A stretch of DNA of 64,000 bases from assembly GCF_013618625.1 (NCBI RefSeq), contig NZ_JABRWO010000007.1, forward strand, positions 186,001-250,000, read 5' to 3'. This document shows positions 1-8,686 of this stretch, piece after piece. Position 1 is the stretch's first letter. Each line of letters opens with the position of its first letter. Made by a program: the position numbers and the translations under genes. Source of the stretch: Bremerella alba (GTDB lineage Bacteria; Planctomycetota; Planctomycetia; Pirellulales; Pirellulaceae). The notes beneath the pieces are model-generated. The model made no database searches and was not told the origin of the DNA. It saw only the letters and a program-made list of their open reading frames with translations.

Positions 1-932
1 AAACCTGGCTTCATCACTTCCAAGGCTTCTTCTACCTGGCGAGTGACTTCCAACATGTTGGCGGCCGGCTGCTTTTCGACAATCAGCAACAGGCCCGGGA
101 CATCATTGATGATTGCGTCGCCGATAGGTGGCGGCGATCCAACTTTAACTTCAGCAACATCACCGAGGTGCAACACGGCGCCACTTTGATAGGCAACGAC
201 TGTTTGCGCCAGATCGTCCGGGGTCTGAACTGGCGACAACTGCCGGACCGCCAATCTTTGGTTGGGCGTATCGACAAAGCCCCCTGCATCAAGGACCACA
301 GCATCCCCAGCTGACTTGATGACCGCATCGAGCGTGATCTGATGATCACGTAACTTCTGGGGATCGACCAATACCTGAAACTCCTTGTCCCGTTGTCCCC
401 AAATGGCGACATTGGCGACGCCGGGAATGGCCATCAATCGGGGCCGCATGCTCCATACGGCCAATTCCGTCAATTCGCGTTGATTGAGTTCGTCCGACCA
501 GATTCCGATCTTCATCATTCGGCTGAGTGAAGAGAGCGGTTGCAGGATTACTGGTGCCCGGGCAACCACGGGCAGTCTGGGAGTCTCGGCGGCAAGTCGT
601 TCCTGGACGAGTTGACGCGTGCGGTAGACATCCGCGTTGTAGTTCAGCAACAAACGAATTGACGACAAACCGAGTACCGATTTGGACCGAATCGTTTCCA
701 GTCCTGGTGTGCCGACCAGGGCATTTTCAAGCGGAAATGTGACAAGGTTTTCGACCTCTTCAGCAGAAAGGCCGGGGGCTTCCGTCTGGATTTCAACGTA
801 CGGCGGAGAAAACTCGGGAAAGACATCCAGCGGCAGATCTGGAATTAGTCGAATGCCGACCACGATCAATAGGATCGAAAGTGCCACGACAGCGACACGC
901 AACTTCAGAGCAGATTCAACCAGCCAGCTCAT
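1..932 (-). CDS. Heavy-metal efflux RND pump (CusA/CzcA type), 3' end off the window
   Basis: Inner-membrane RND proton antiporter, N-terminal 310 residues only; the gene runs off the left edge. The translation begins [12 protein letters not shown] with a first transmembrane helix rich in V/I/L (about residues 12-30). It continues with [15 protein letters not shown] and a porter-domain region containing [13 protein letters not shown], typical of the CzcA/CusA heavy-metal branch. The ATG at 932-930 has an AAAGGG motif 8 nt upstream. It follows the adaptor gene by 65 bp, so it should pump metal (Cu, Ag, Co, Zn or Cd; the ion cannot be told) through a tripartite complex. The methionine and charged substrate residues lie outside the window, so metal specificity is open. 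Confidence 0.9.
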   Translation of the reverse strand, partial: MSWLVESALKLRVAVVALSILLIVVGIRLIPDLPLDVFPEFSPPYVEIQTEAPGLSAEEVENLVTFPLENALVGTPGLETIRSKSVLGLSSIRLLLNYNADVYRTRQLVQERLAAETPRLPVVARAPVILQPLSSLSRMMKIGIWSDELNQRELTELAVWSMRPRLMAIPGVANVAIWGQRDKEFQVLVDPQKLRDHQITLDAVIKSAGDAVVLDAGGFVDTPNQRLAVRQLSPVQTPDDLAQTVVAYQSGAVLHLGDVAEVKVGSPPPIGDAIINDVPGLLLIVEKQPAANMLEVTRQVEEALEVMKPG

Positions 933-997
933 GATAACCCTTTAGTATGTATCGAACGTTCAAGCGCGACGGCGTGTAATATCTCGTCGGACTCTAC

Positions 998-2281
998 CTA
1001 CTTCGAGAATCCGAATTCGGTTCCCGCCAATTCCGCCGCCCCAGCCGTAACGACCTTGGCTCCTATCGCGGGACCATGGCGCACCGCGGCCCATTCACCA
1101 TCGACCCAGGCAACTTGAACCCGTCGGCGAACGAACTTCCGTGGCTCGATTTGCTCGTATACCCACTGACCGCCATAGATGTCATGGATCACGGCTGCCC
1201 ACGGTACCGCAGTCTGCACTGCCTCGCCCTTTAGAGGGATATGCAGTGCCAGCTTTTGCCCCGGTTGAAAGCGGCCATCTGGATTCGGAAGATGATAATA
1301 GAGATCTACCGCAGCAGCCGTCGGCACGGCTGTCGGTGGGGAAGCAATCGGCTTGACATTCAAGTCTTCCTCGGAAGGACGGCCATCAAGCATCGAAATA
1401 CGAGCTTCCTTTTGGGAATCGATCTCAGGCAAGTCGCCGACGTAAACGGGAGCCTTCACCCATAATACGTCGTTGTTCATTACCTCGAACAACGGCGCCC
1501 CGGCGGCGACCATTTCCCCCGGCTGAACTTGGACATTCCGCAAGATTCCATTGATCGGTGTGGGAATTGGGATCGCCGAGAGGGTACCGGCTTCTTCATC
1601 TAGGATGACTCCTTCGACCTGCTTCTGCCGCTGTTTGGCTGCCGCAAGACCTTTCTCGGCAAGTTCCAGTTGAGCTTTCGCTTCATCGAGAGCCCTGACG
1701 GTGCCGACCATATCGTCCAACAAACGTTGAGCACGTTCTAAAGCGATCTTCGCAGCTTCGACTTGCACGTCGGCCTGTTGCACAACTCCTTCGGCATCAA
1801 TGCGTGATTGAGCCAAAGTATTCTTCGCTTCCGCGAATCGAATCCGCTCGGCCGGCGTCAGGACTGAACGCTCCGGCGAAAGCAGAGGAAGAATGGAGAG
1901 AACGGATTGGCTGCGATCGACTTTTTTTCCGACTTCAAGCTTGGTCTGATCGCTTGGGCTTTGAAGCGTACCGGCCAATGGGGCGGAAACGATCACAGAC
2001 GCATCCGACGGAAGTACGAGATCCGCTCCGTAGGGTCGGACACGAAGCATTGTTCGCTCTTGGACGACCTCCGTTTCGAGACCCAGACGGCGTACTGCGT
2101 CTTCCGTAAGCTCAACAACGTTTAAGTCCGTTTCAGATACGGGACGCGTAGACTTCGATGGTGCGTGCGACGATTTGTCGCTCTTGGAAACGTCACGATT
2201 GCAAGCGGACACCAAGAGTAGTCCCATGAACAATGCCAACGGGACAACGCGACTTCTAAGAGGATTTGCTTCTTGATCCAT
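998..2281 (-). CDS. RND efflux periplasmic adaptor lipoprotein (CusB/HlyD family)
   Basis: Membrane fusion protein of 427 aa linking the RND pump to an outer-membrane channel. A lipoprotein signal is visible: hydrophobic stretch followed by LVSAC with the lipid-accepting cysteine at residue 27. Residues about 85-135 and 235-265 are the two halves of the lipoyl/barrel-sandwich domain. Between them residues about 143-224 form an alanine/glutamine-rich coiled-coil hairpin. It starts 8 bp after the sensor kinase stop codon and precedes the pump gene, so all are probably one transcript. No outer-membrane factor gene is inside the window; it may lie to the left. No Met-rich N-terminal metal site was obvious. 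Confidence 0.92.
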   Translation of the reverse strand: MDQEANPLRSRVVPLALFMGLLLVSACNRDVSKSDKSSHAPSKSTRPVSETDLNVVELTEDAVRRLGLETEVVQERTMLRVRPYGADLVLPSDASVIVSAPLAGTLQSPSDQTKLEVGKKVDRSQSVLSILPLLSPERSVLTPAERIRFAEAKNTLAQSRIDAEGVVQQADVQVEAAKIALERAQRLLDDMVGTVRALDEAKAQLELAEKGLAAAKQRQKQVEGVILDEEAGTLSAIPIPTPINGILRNVQVQPGEMVAAGAPLFEVMNNDVLWVKAPVYVGDLPEIDSQKEARISMLDGRPSEEDLNVKPIASPPTAVPTAAAVDLYYHLPNPDGRFQPGQKLALHIPLKGEAVQTAVPWAAVIHDIYGGQWVYEQIEPRKFVRRRVQVAWVDGEWAAVRHGPAIGAKVVTAGAAELAGTEFGFSK

Positions 2282-2289
2282 ATTTTTCC

Positions 2290-3765
2290 CTACGAGCCAC
2301 CGACATGTGCGTGTGAGTTTGATATTTCAGAAGAATTAAGATCGCCGGTATTCTCACCAGTGGTAATCGGTTTGTTCTGCTTTATCAGTATCTCGAAGCA
2401 AATGGTTACTTCGGTACCTGTTCCGATTTTGCTTTGAATTTCAATGGTTCCACGATGAGAGGCGATGACTGACTTGGCGATAGCCAATCCAAGTCCAAAG
2501 CCACCAATCGCTCTGTTTCTAGAGGCATCGACACGATAGAAACGTTTGAAAACGTGAGGCAAGTGTTCCGCAGAAATCCCCACCCCATTATCCCGAACAA
2601 TTACGTGAACTTGATTCCCGCGATTCACCGATTCAATTTCAACAACCGAGCCTTTGACAGAGTACTTGACGGCATTGTCCAAGACGTTGAAAAATGCTTG
2701 GCTGAGTGGAATGTCTTCGCCGGCGATGACGGCGTTCGACTTGCACCGCGTCCGAAGTTCTATTTTTCGAGTCTCAGCGAGAGGCCTGAGCGTCTCAACC
2801 ACGTCCAGCATGATTGGATCGATTTCCACAGAATCGACTCGATGCGTATCGATACCTGAGTCCTGCCGACTAAGATTCAGTAACTGGTCAGCCAGCGTGC
2901 CAAGACGGGTTGCCTCGTCGATGACCACACGAAGTGTTGCTTGATATTCTTCTTCGGTGCGCGACTTACGAAGGGCGGACTCAGCTTCCGAGCGAAGAAT
3001 CGCCAAGGGAGTCCTAAGCTCGTGCGACGCATCCGCTGTAAAGCGTCGTATTTCATCGACCGCATGTTCCAATCGAGCGATAAGCCGATTCAGAGTGCCA
3101 GCCAAATGCCCAAGTTCGTCGTGGGGATTGGAAACCTCGATTCGTCGATTGAGCTGCGAAATGGAGATCGAATTCGCGACTCCCACGATTTGTTCGACGG
3201 GTGCCAAAGCTCGGGTGGCTAAAAAATAACCGACCAAAAGCGCGATCACTAAGCTGAGTGGCAATAATACCGCCATCAACAATAAGAGTGTTTCGATATC
3301 CGCAATGATCGGATCGAGTGGGGTCAAAACCCTGACTGTTAGCTTTCCACGAGGACCATCAGCGGAACGGCTAGCGACACGGTAATAGGCAACACTCTCG
3401 ACGGCATAGGTCTCGAACGACTCTCTCGCCGCGCCGGTGTCGGTTTCTGCAAGTTCTTCTTGAATTTTAGGAGTGATATCGGCACTTGCGAAGAGGACTG
3501 CCTGTTGCTGGTCGTATACGATGAAGTCGAACGTTTCATGTTGGCGAAATCTCGCCCACAAACTGGAATCAAGTTCTTCGGTAGAATTGGCGATCTGGAC
3601 TTCTAGAAATAACTCTTGAAGCTCCTCATGCAATTCAGCATCCATCCTCGCAAGAAGTTGGCGATAGCTCAGCGGAATCAATAGGCCGCAGAAAACAATC
3701 AGGATGATTGCCAACGCGGAGGCATACCAAAACGTCAATCGCCATCGAATCGGCATTTTCAACAT
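2290..3765 (-). CDS. Sensor histidine kinase (CusS-like) of the efflux operon
   Basis: Membrane histidine kinase of 491 aa. Transmembrane helices at about 11-33 and 157-183 enclose a periplasmic sensor domain of roughly 125 residues. HAMP follows at about 184-237. The phosphoacceptor box ASHELRTPL has His248, and the ATPase domain shows the N box (NVLDNAVKYS), DNGVGIS and GFGLGL. A tail of about 30 polar residues follows. Its ATG overlaps the end of the full-length frame of the upstream response regulator, a normal two-component arrangement. The sensor domain contains no clear His/Met metal cluster, so the ligand is inferred only from the neighbouring efflux genes. Confidence 0.93.
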   Translation of the reverse strand: MLKMPIRWRLTFWYASALAIILIVFCGLLIPLSYRQLLARMDAELHEELQELFLEVQIANSTEELDSSLWARFRQHETFDFIVYDQQQAVLFASADITPKIQEELAETDTGAARESFETYAVESVAYYRVASRSADGPRGKLTVRVLTPLDPIIADIETLLLLMAVLLPLSLVIALLVGYFLATRALAPVEQIVGVANSISISQLNRRIEVSNPHDELGHLAGTLNRLIARLEHAVDEIRRFTADASHELRTPLAILRSEAESALRKSRTEEEYQATLRVVIDEATRLGTLADQLLNLSRQDSGIDTHRVDSVEIDPIMLDVVETLRPLAETRKIELRTRCKSNAVIAGEDIPLSQAFFNVLDNAVKYSVKGSVVEIESVNRGNQVHVIVRDNGVGISAEHLPHVFKRFYRVDASRNRAIGGFGLGLAIAKSVIASHRGTIEIQSKIGTGTEVTICFEILIKQNKPITTGENTGDLNSSEISNSHAHVGGS

Positions 3766-4436
3766 GGCAAGTCTCCGAGCACGTATCCCTGTCCACGGAC
3801 CGTATGGAGAATCGGCTCCTGATCCTTAGCCTCCAATTCCTTTCGCAAATGGTTGATATGAACCTGGATGACATTCGTCCAGGTGGTGGTGGGTTCTTAC
3901 CAGACGTCGCGAGCGATCATCTCTCGGGTGACCACTTGGTTACCGTGCTTCATCAGATAGACCAGAATTTCTAGTTGGCGGTTCTGCAAATTGAGCATGA
4001 CACCGTCACGCTGGGCTTGGCGAGTAATGAGGTCTACGAGAATGGGACCAAAAGACAATTGCGTAGATTCCTCATGAGGTCCCCGTCGCAGAATCACACG
4101 AATTCTCGCCAAGAGTTCATCCCATGCGAACGGCTTCACTAAGTAATCGTCAGCTCCCGCATCAAGCCCTGTGACGCGATCCTGTACAGCATCGCGTGCG
4201 GTGAGGACAAGTATTGGAGTCGCATCCTTCTTCGATCGAAGCCTCTTCATCCAATCTATGCCATTTCCGTCGGGAAGCATCAAATCCAATATCACCATGT
4301 CGACTTCATTCGACATCTTCTCAGTGGCAATCGCGAGTGATTCCGCCTCATGCGTCGAGTAACCAGTTTCTTGCAATGTGCGGACGATACTTGCCAATAG
4401 TCGCGGTTCGTCTTCGACAACTAAGATCAGCGACAT
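3759..4436 (-). pseudogene. OmpR/CusR-type response regulator interrupted by an in-frame TAA
   Basis: The frame encodes a 225-codon OmpR-family regulator, the normal family length. It has acidic pocket E8/D9, phosphoacceptor D51, T79 and K101, then a winged-helix domain. Codon 180 is TAA (3899-3897), directly after MIARDVW. The same frame then continues without disruption through WTNVIQVHINHLRKELE and HTVRGQGYVLGDLPC to a TGA at 3761-3759 that overlaps the kinase start. As written, translation ends at 179 aa and loses the recognition helix and wing. The position normally holds a polar residue, and AAA (Lys) to TAA would be a single change. The alternatives are a recent loss-of-function mutation, a sequencing error, or stop-codon readthrough; the first two are likelier. 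Confidence 0.85.
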
Positions 4437-4867
4437 AAGGAATTGCCTGACTGCGTTCGTGGTAATATCACCTCCTCTTCATTCTCTTTGATCCTATGCT
4501 GAATATGAAGTTACGCCCCGGAAGATAAACTCGAATTAAAGAAACGCCTCGATTTGTGAACTAGCCAGGTCAAGCAACCAAAGTTGGTTTTTGGCCTCCC
4601 TAAAGTAACACTTACCACGACGTCAGTTCATCGGGTGGAGCCCTGCTTAGCAAGGTACTGGGGAGGATGGAGAATGGTACTCGCAGGCCAACTGTCAAGT
4701 CGTCAAACAGGGGAGTCGAGACGATCTTCAGAGTCAAGTCGGAAGCAGCATCATGTTTTTTCGTGGTGACTGCAGGGGCGATAACCTGATACCCCAAGAC
4801 GAACCATCCTTACGCAGAATGACTCCACGACGATGACCGACATTCCTCATTCGATCTAATGGGTCAG
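4437..4867. other. Gene-free stretch upstream of the efflux operon
   Basis: No convincing coding frame in 430 bp. It should hold the promoter of the minus-strand efflux operon, but no clear CueR-type or tandem-repeat operator was recognised. The segment 4798-4867 shows weak, gapped similarity to 12701-12771, the sequence next to the other copy of the direct repeat. Both share a CCCARGACGAACC-like start at the same distance (70 versus 71 bp) from the repeat. Confidence 0.5.
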
Positions 4868-4908
4868 AAGAATTTTGCTAAGTGGATGACTCGGGGTCAT
4901 AGCTCCCC
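4868..4908 (+). repeat. Distal copy of 41-bp direct repeat (att-like)
   Basis: Matches 12772-12812 at 40 of 41 positions in the same orientation; the only difference is GCTAAG here against GTTAAG there. The right end of the repeat (AGCTCCCC) equals the last bases of the tRNA-Asn gene read on the plus strand. Such a partial tRNA-3'-end duplication is the usual footprint of a site-specific integration. The start-less HTH fragment begins immediately to its right. Confidence 0.75.
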
Positions 4909-5201
4909 GAATCGGCCACTCGGCAAATAACTCGTTTGTCGAGCTAGGTCTTTGCCTCATAACGACTTCCAGAAAGGCGCGAAACGTCCATCTACTGCCC
5001 TGGGGCGATCTGAAAGCAGCCTTGGAGCCTGCCGAAACTCCCCAGGCTAAACACGATCCGCTGGCTCGTGCCCGATTCTACCAATCTCTTCTCGACAACG
5101 GAATCGTCGAAAACCGGGCCGCTCTTGCAAGGTATCTGGGGGTCAGCCGGTCACGGGTGACGCAGGTTCTCAGGCGATTGAACCATCAAAACCCCAGCTA
5201 A
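4909..5201 (+). pseudogene. Start-less fragment ending in a ParB/KorB-like helix-turn-helix
   Basis: An open frame without any ATG or GTG start runs from the direct repeat to TAA at 5199-5201. Its last 60 codons read like a real HTH domain: LARARFYQSLLDNGIVENR, then AALARYLGVSRSRVTQVLRRL in the usual helix-turn-helix pattern. As general family knowledge, similar short HTH proteins often accompany or precede recombinase genes in planctomycetes; that assignment here is inference. The frame is cut exactly at the repeat, as expected for a gene truncated at an integration or deletion junction. It is too short to name a family safely. Confidence 0.5.
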
Positions 5202-5605
5202 TCGTCGTAGTGCCTTTTTCACTCATGACAGCCTTCGGCATGGCTTGTCAAGGGACCTCGAATCTAACCCAGGACACGCCCACTTTACGCATCTTTTTCT
5301 GAAGGACATTTGGTTCGACCGAAGCATGTACGGGCCCCGGTCCAAAGTCGATTGGCGAAAACACTCGGGGGCAGATGTTGTTCGTTTGAACCGTGGATCA
5401 TCGAAATTGTCGACGTCGCGTTGTGGTCGGATGAAGAATCCGTTGCTGCAACCAGAAACTGAGTCTTTCGGCATAACACCCGCAATCACCGGGCCGCGAC
5501 GAGTGATTGTCCATTTGAAAACGCCCCGGCTTCGCGGCTCCGGTGCATTGGATTGTTCGACGTACCTTGGGGCTCGAAATCCCTGGCTGTGCTCGTCAGC
5601 TTGTG
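5202..5605. other. Gene-free stretch between HTH fragment and first sulfatase
   Basis: Overlapping frames on both strands here have no recognisable domain, no good start and no codon bias that stands out, so they are left uncalled. The stretch lies 3' of the minus-strand sulfatase. It may contain debris of a lost mobile gene but nothing identifiable. Confidence 0.4.
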
Positions 5606-7183
5606 CTAGAGCCCGATGTCCTTGGGCGGGTATTTCTTGAGAGTGGCACCATGCGCCTTCAGTTTACCGAGTACGGTCACCATCCACGGGTCGAGGCGAT
5701 GGCCGACGGTCATTTCCTCCTTCGGGTCAAGATAGAGGTTAAAAAACCACGGCGCGAGGCCGACGTCGTGAACCGTGGCGAGGTCGATGTGCATGTGCGG
5801 GGCTTGGGACATGACGACCTTCACGTGCACCTTGTACTCCTTCATACGGCACGCCATCAGTTCTTTGCCCCACCAAAAGTAAACGGCTTCGCGTTTGGAT
5901 TGGCCGTCGGCGGCGAGCAGGAACGAGGTCTGGTCCACGAAGTCGTAGTATCTTTCAGCCGGAAGCTTGTCGGTAGAGACGCCGGCGAGCGTGAGACCGA
6001 CCCCAAATAGGTCCATCAGATCAAACAGCCCGTCGCTGGTGCGGCCGGGCGCAATCATGCCCTTCCAGTAGGCGATGCCGGGAATGCGAACGCCGCCTTC
6101 CCAGGTTGTGCCCTTCGCACCGCGGAACGGCGTATAGCCCGCGTCCGGCCAGCCGTCCATTTGCGGGCCATTGTCTGAGGTGAAAAAGACCAACGTATTA
6201 TCTAACACACCGGCGTCGGCAAGCGTTTGGAGAATATCGCCCACATGGGAGTCCACCTCATGGACGGCGTCCTTGTAGGGATATTTCGCCTCACTCTTCC
6301 CGGCATACTCGGGGTGGGCGAAGTTATCGCAATGGACCTTCATGAAACAATGCTCGATGAAGAACGGCTTGTCCCCGGCGGCCAGTTTCTTGATCTGTTC
6401 GACTGTGAATTCCGTCAGCACCTGATCAGCCTTGCTCATGTCCTCCGTCGACTGGATCTGCTGCAGCTCTTTCGTCTCACCTCCCTTAAAGCCGTGGGTC
6501 AGATAGTCGGTTGGCCCGACCGCCTCGAACGCGGCCAGACGCTCGGGATTAAGCACAAGGCCCGGAAAGCGTCGGACATCGACCCGCTGGGAGATCTCTT
6601 TTTGAGCCGGGTAGTAGCCGTAGAATTCGTCGAAGCCGACGTCGTGCGGACGCATGCCCTCGGCCTCGCCGACGTGCCATTTGCCGGTGAGCAGGGTGAA
6701 GTAGCCCGCGTCGCTGAGAAGCTTGGGGAGGCTGACTTCGTCGGCCCATGGGTTGGCCGTGATCTTGTCGCCGGCAAGAATTGGTCTTGTCAGGCCGGTG
6801 CGTATTGGCAATCGACCGGTGAGGATGGCCGAACGGGTTGGCGTGCAGGTCTGCTGAGAGTAGCAGGAAGTGAGCCTGAGCCCTTCCGCCGCAAGCCTGT
6901 CGATGTTCGGCGTCGAGGCGCCGGCGAGCGTTCCGCCTCCAAAGCAACCGGGATCACCAAAGCCCATGTCATCGACCACGAGCCATAGGATATTCGGCCT
7001 CTTGCTGGTCTTCTCTTTCAGTGCGGCGAGTTTTTCTTCGGCGACTTTGTCCTGCGCAGGACGTGGGATGCGAGCTTCGAAGTTCTCGGCGGACATCACC
7101 GAGCGGTCGAACTTGGTCGCCTCCTGGCCCCATGAGGGTGCTGCACTCGAAAGTGCAACAAGAAGAATCAAGTGCTTGGTCAT
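5606..7183 (-). CDS. Secreted type I sulfatase (arylsulfatase family)
   Basis: Alkaline-phosphatase-superfamily sulfatase of 525 aa that hydrolyses sulfate esters, probably on sulfated polysaccharides or aryl sulfates. A signal peptide spans about residues 1-19 (cleavage after SWG). The fold starts with NILWLVVDDMGFGD, giving calcium ligands D71/D72. The catalytic motif CTPTR has Cys113, the residue converted to formylglycine, followed by SAILTGR. FFTSDNGPQ supplies the later metal ligands and TTWEGGVRIPG the typical C-terminal part. The gene stands alone, downstream of the AraC gene on the same strand, with a 317-bp gap between them. Its base composition looks more GC-rich than the second sulfatase, which may mean a separate origin. 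Confidence 0.93.
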   Translation of the reverse strand: MTKHLILLVALSSAAPSWGQEATKFDRSVMSAENFEARIPRPAQDKVAEEKLAALKEKTSKRPNILWLVVDDMGFGDPGCFGGGTLAGASTPNIDRLAAEGLRLTSCYSQQTCTPTRSAILTGRLPIRTGLTRPILAGDKITANPWADEVSLPKLLSDAGYFTLLTGKWHVGEAEGMRPHDVGFDEFYGYYPAQKEISQRVDVRRFPGLVLNPERLAAFEAVGPTDYLTHGFKGGETKELQQIQSTEDMSKADQVLTEFTVEQIKKLAAGDKPFFIEHCFMKVHCDNFAHPEYAGKSEAKYPYKDAVHEVDSHVGDILQTLADAGVLDNTLVFFTSDNGPQMDGWPDAGYTPFRGAKGTTWEGGVRIPGIAYWKGMIAPGRTSDGLFDLMDLFGVGLTLAGVSTDKLPAERYYDFVDQTSFLLAADGQSKREAVYFWWGKELMACRMKEYKVHVKVVMSQAPHMHIDLATVHDVGLAPWFFNLYLDPKEEMTVGHRLDPWMVTVLGKLKAHGATLKKYPPKDIGL

Positions 7184-7500
7184 ATGCTTGGATCCATCTA
7201 TAGGCGAACTAGTGTTTATTCGGAATCCAGGCCGTCGAAATCAGCCGGGCTGCGGACGCCGCGGCCTCCCTGGTTCAAAACATGAGTATAAATCATCGTC
7301 GTCCTAACGTCACTCTGACCAGGGCGTTCCTGTACGGTGCGGATGTCATGGATGCCCTCGCAATGAGCTGAGCCCTCGAACTTCATGCACGCTCCAGGAT
7401 GAACCGACCTTTTTCATTCCCAGAACACGCCCTCCTGAGCGAACAAGCGTGGTTTCATATCGCATCGTGGTGTCTATGCGTCATCTAACAATGCTGTTAG
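7184..7500 (-). other. Leader region of the first sulfatase
   Basis: 317 bp without a gene, between the AraC stop and the sulfatase start. A small hairpin (CTAACA-ATGC-TGTTAG, 7485-7500) lies directly after the AraC stop codon and has no T run, so it is at best a weak terminator. The rest presumably contains the sulfatase promoter; no clear -35/-10 pair was identified. Confidence 0.4.
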
Positions 7501-8496
7501 TCAAACGGAGTTGTTCTGGCGATACGCACCAGGCGTGACTCCCGTCATCCGCCGAAAGCTTCGAGTAAAGTTGTTCGTTCCAGAATATCCCAGTTCTTGG
7601 GCGATTTCTTTGATCGGCATCTCCGTTTCATGCAACATCTGGCAGGCCTCGTCGAAGCGAAGGCGATCCAACAGTCCGCGATAGGTTATTCCTGAGGCGG
7701 CCAGATAACGCTTGAGAGTAGCGGGGCTCGCGGACACAATAACAGCCAGTTGATCGAGTGTCGGCAAGCTGCGATAAGCAAACCTGGACGCCAGCAAACG
7801 GTACAACCTTTCGGCCGTTGGTGCCATTTCATCGGGGCCGAATCGCCACTCTTCACCGTTTTCATCGGTCTCAATAGACGATGGAAGTCGCTGGCTCAGA
7901 AACCCAGTGGGTATTGCCAGTGCCGTGACGTTCGCATCGAGAGATGCCTGACAATTCTCGAACGGGCGAACCAGGTGATGCCGATCGTTGAGTTGTTTGC
8001 GTAAAAGCATTCGCTCAGGCTGCCATGGCTCGGCGATCAATCCACGTATGAGCTGATAGTAGACGATCATCGTCATATCGTTGATGTACTCTTGCCCTCG
8101 CGAAATCTCGCGAGGCTCGCGATAGCAGATCCATGTTGTGTCACCATCGATGTGCAGGAAGTATTCGTTTCCTTCGTAGGCCACGCTGCCCAGTCGCAAG
8201 CCAACTTCTAGCGATTCCTTGACCGTCCTGCATGCCTGCATCGCTGCGGCGACCGGGCCTAAATGAGCAAACTCGAAATTCAGATAGGCGGAGTAGACCG
8301 CCTCGCGACAACCGGTTCTCTGAACGATGTCGTACGTGAAATCGTAGGCCTGCTTCTTGGTGATCCATCCACCTTCGTGAATCAGTTCGCCAGGAACATG
8401 CACTCGATCGAGATACGCCTGGCTACCAGCCCCCTGTTGATCCAAGAACTGGACTAAAGGAGAAAGCATCCTGGCATCAAACAACTCTAAGTGCAT
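7501..8496 (-). CDS. AraC-family transcriptional regulator
   Basis: Regulator of 331 aa with an N-terminal effector domain of the Arabinose_bd/OruR-type (about residues 1-215) and a C-terminal AraC double helix-turn-helix (about 225-330). The latter is visible as [21 protein letters not shown] and [25 protein letters not shown]. An in-frame GTG two codons upstream (8502) is possible; the ATG at 8496 is preferred. It is divergent from the large sulfatase, with 190 bp between the two ATGs, and upstream of the small sulfatase on the same strand. It is the obvious candidate regulator of both. The ligand is unknown. A perfect 14-bp palindrome lies just upstream of its start, consistent with autoregulation. 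Confidence 0.9.
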   Translation of the reverse strand: MHLELFDARMLSPLVQFLDQQGAGSQAYLDRVHVPGELIHEGGWITKKQAYDFTYDIVQRTGCREAVYSAYLNFEFAHLGPVAAAMQACRTVKESLEVGLRLGSVAYEGNEYFLHIDGDTTWICYREPREISRGQEYINDMTMIVYYQLIRGLIAEPWQPERMLLRKQLNDRHHLVRPFENCQASLDANVTALAIPTGFLSQRLPSSIETDENGEEWRFGPDEMAPTAERLYRLLASRFAYRSLPTLDQLAVIVSASPATLKRYLAASGITYRGLLDRLRFDEACQMLHETEMPIKEIAQELGYSGTNNFTRSFRRMTGVTPGAYRQNNSV

Positions 8497-8502
8497 ATGC
8501 AC

Positions 8503-8516
8503 AACTCGCGCGAGTT
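8503..8516. promoter_or_regulatory. Perfect 14-bp palindrome in the AraC/sulfatase divergent region
   Basis: AACTCGCGCGAGTT is a perfect dyad 6 bp upstream of the AraC-gene ATG. A protein bound here would cover the ribosome-binding region of that gene and sit about 170 bp upstream of the large sulfatase. AraC proteins usually bind direct repeats rather than short dyads, so a different repressor is also possible. Confidence 0.4.
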
Positions 8517-8686
8517 TTATGAAGTGAGCTTAAATGAGCGCCTAGAAAGATTGATCCGGCTCTTGGATCGCATACCATGAACCTCTGACCATCGTCGATA
8601 GACTCGCTCTATCTTAAGTCAAATGATAAATGGTTACACGTTCTTTCGCCCCACGAACTGAAAATGCGGAACAGGAAAACGGAACA

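Noticed and set aside
5223-5640. Open frames on both strands next to the first sulfatase
   Set aside because: No recognisable domain, no good start context, and the frames overlap each other and the sulfatase end.
6227-6988. 253-codon plus-strand frame inside the first sulfatase
   Set aside because: Antisense shadow of a clear sulfatase gene in GC-rich sequence.
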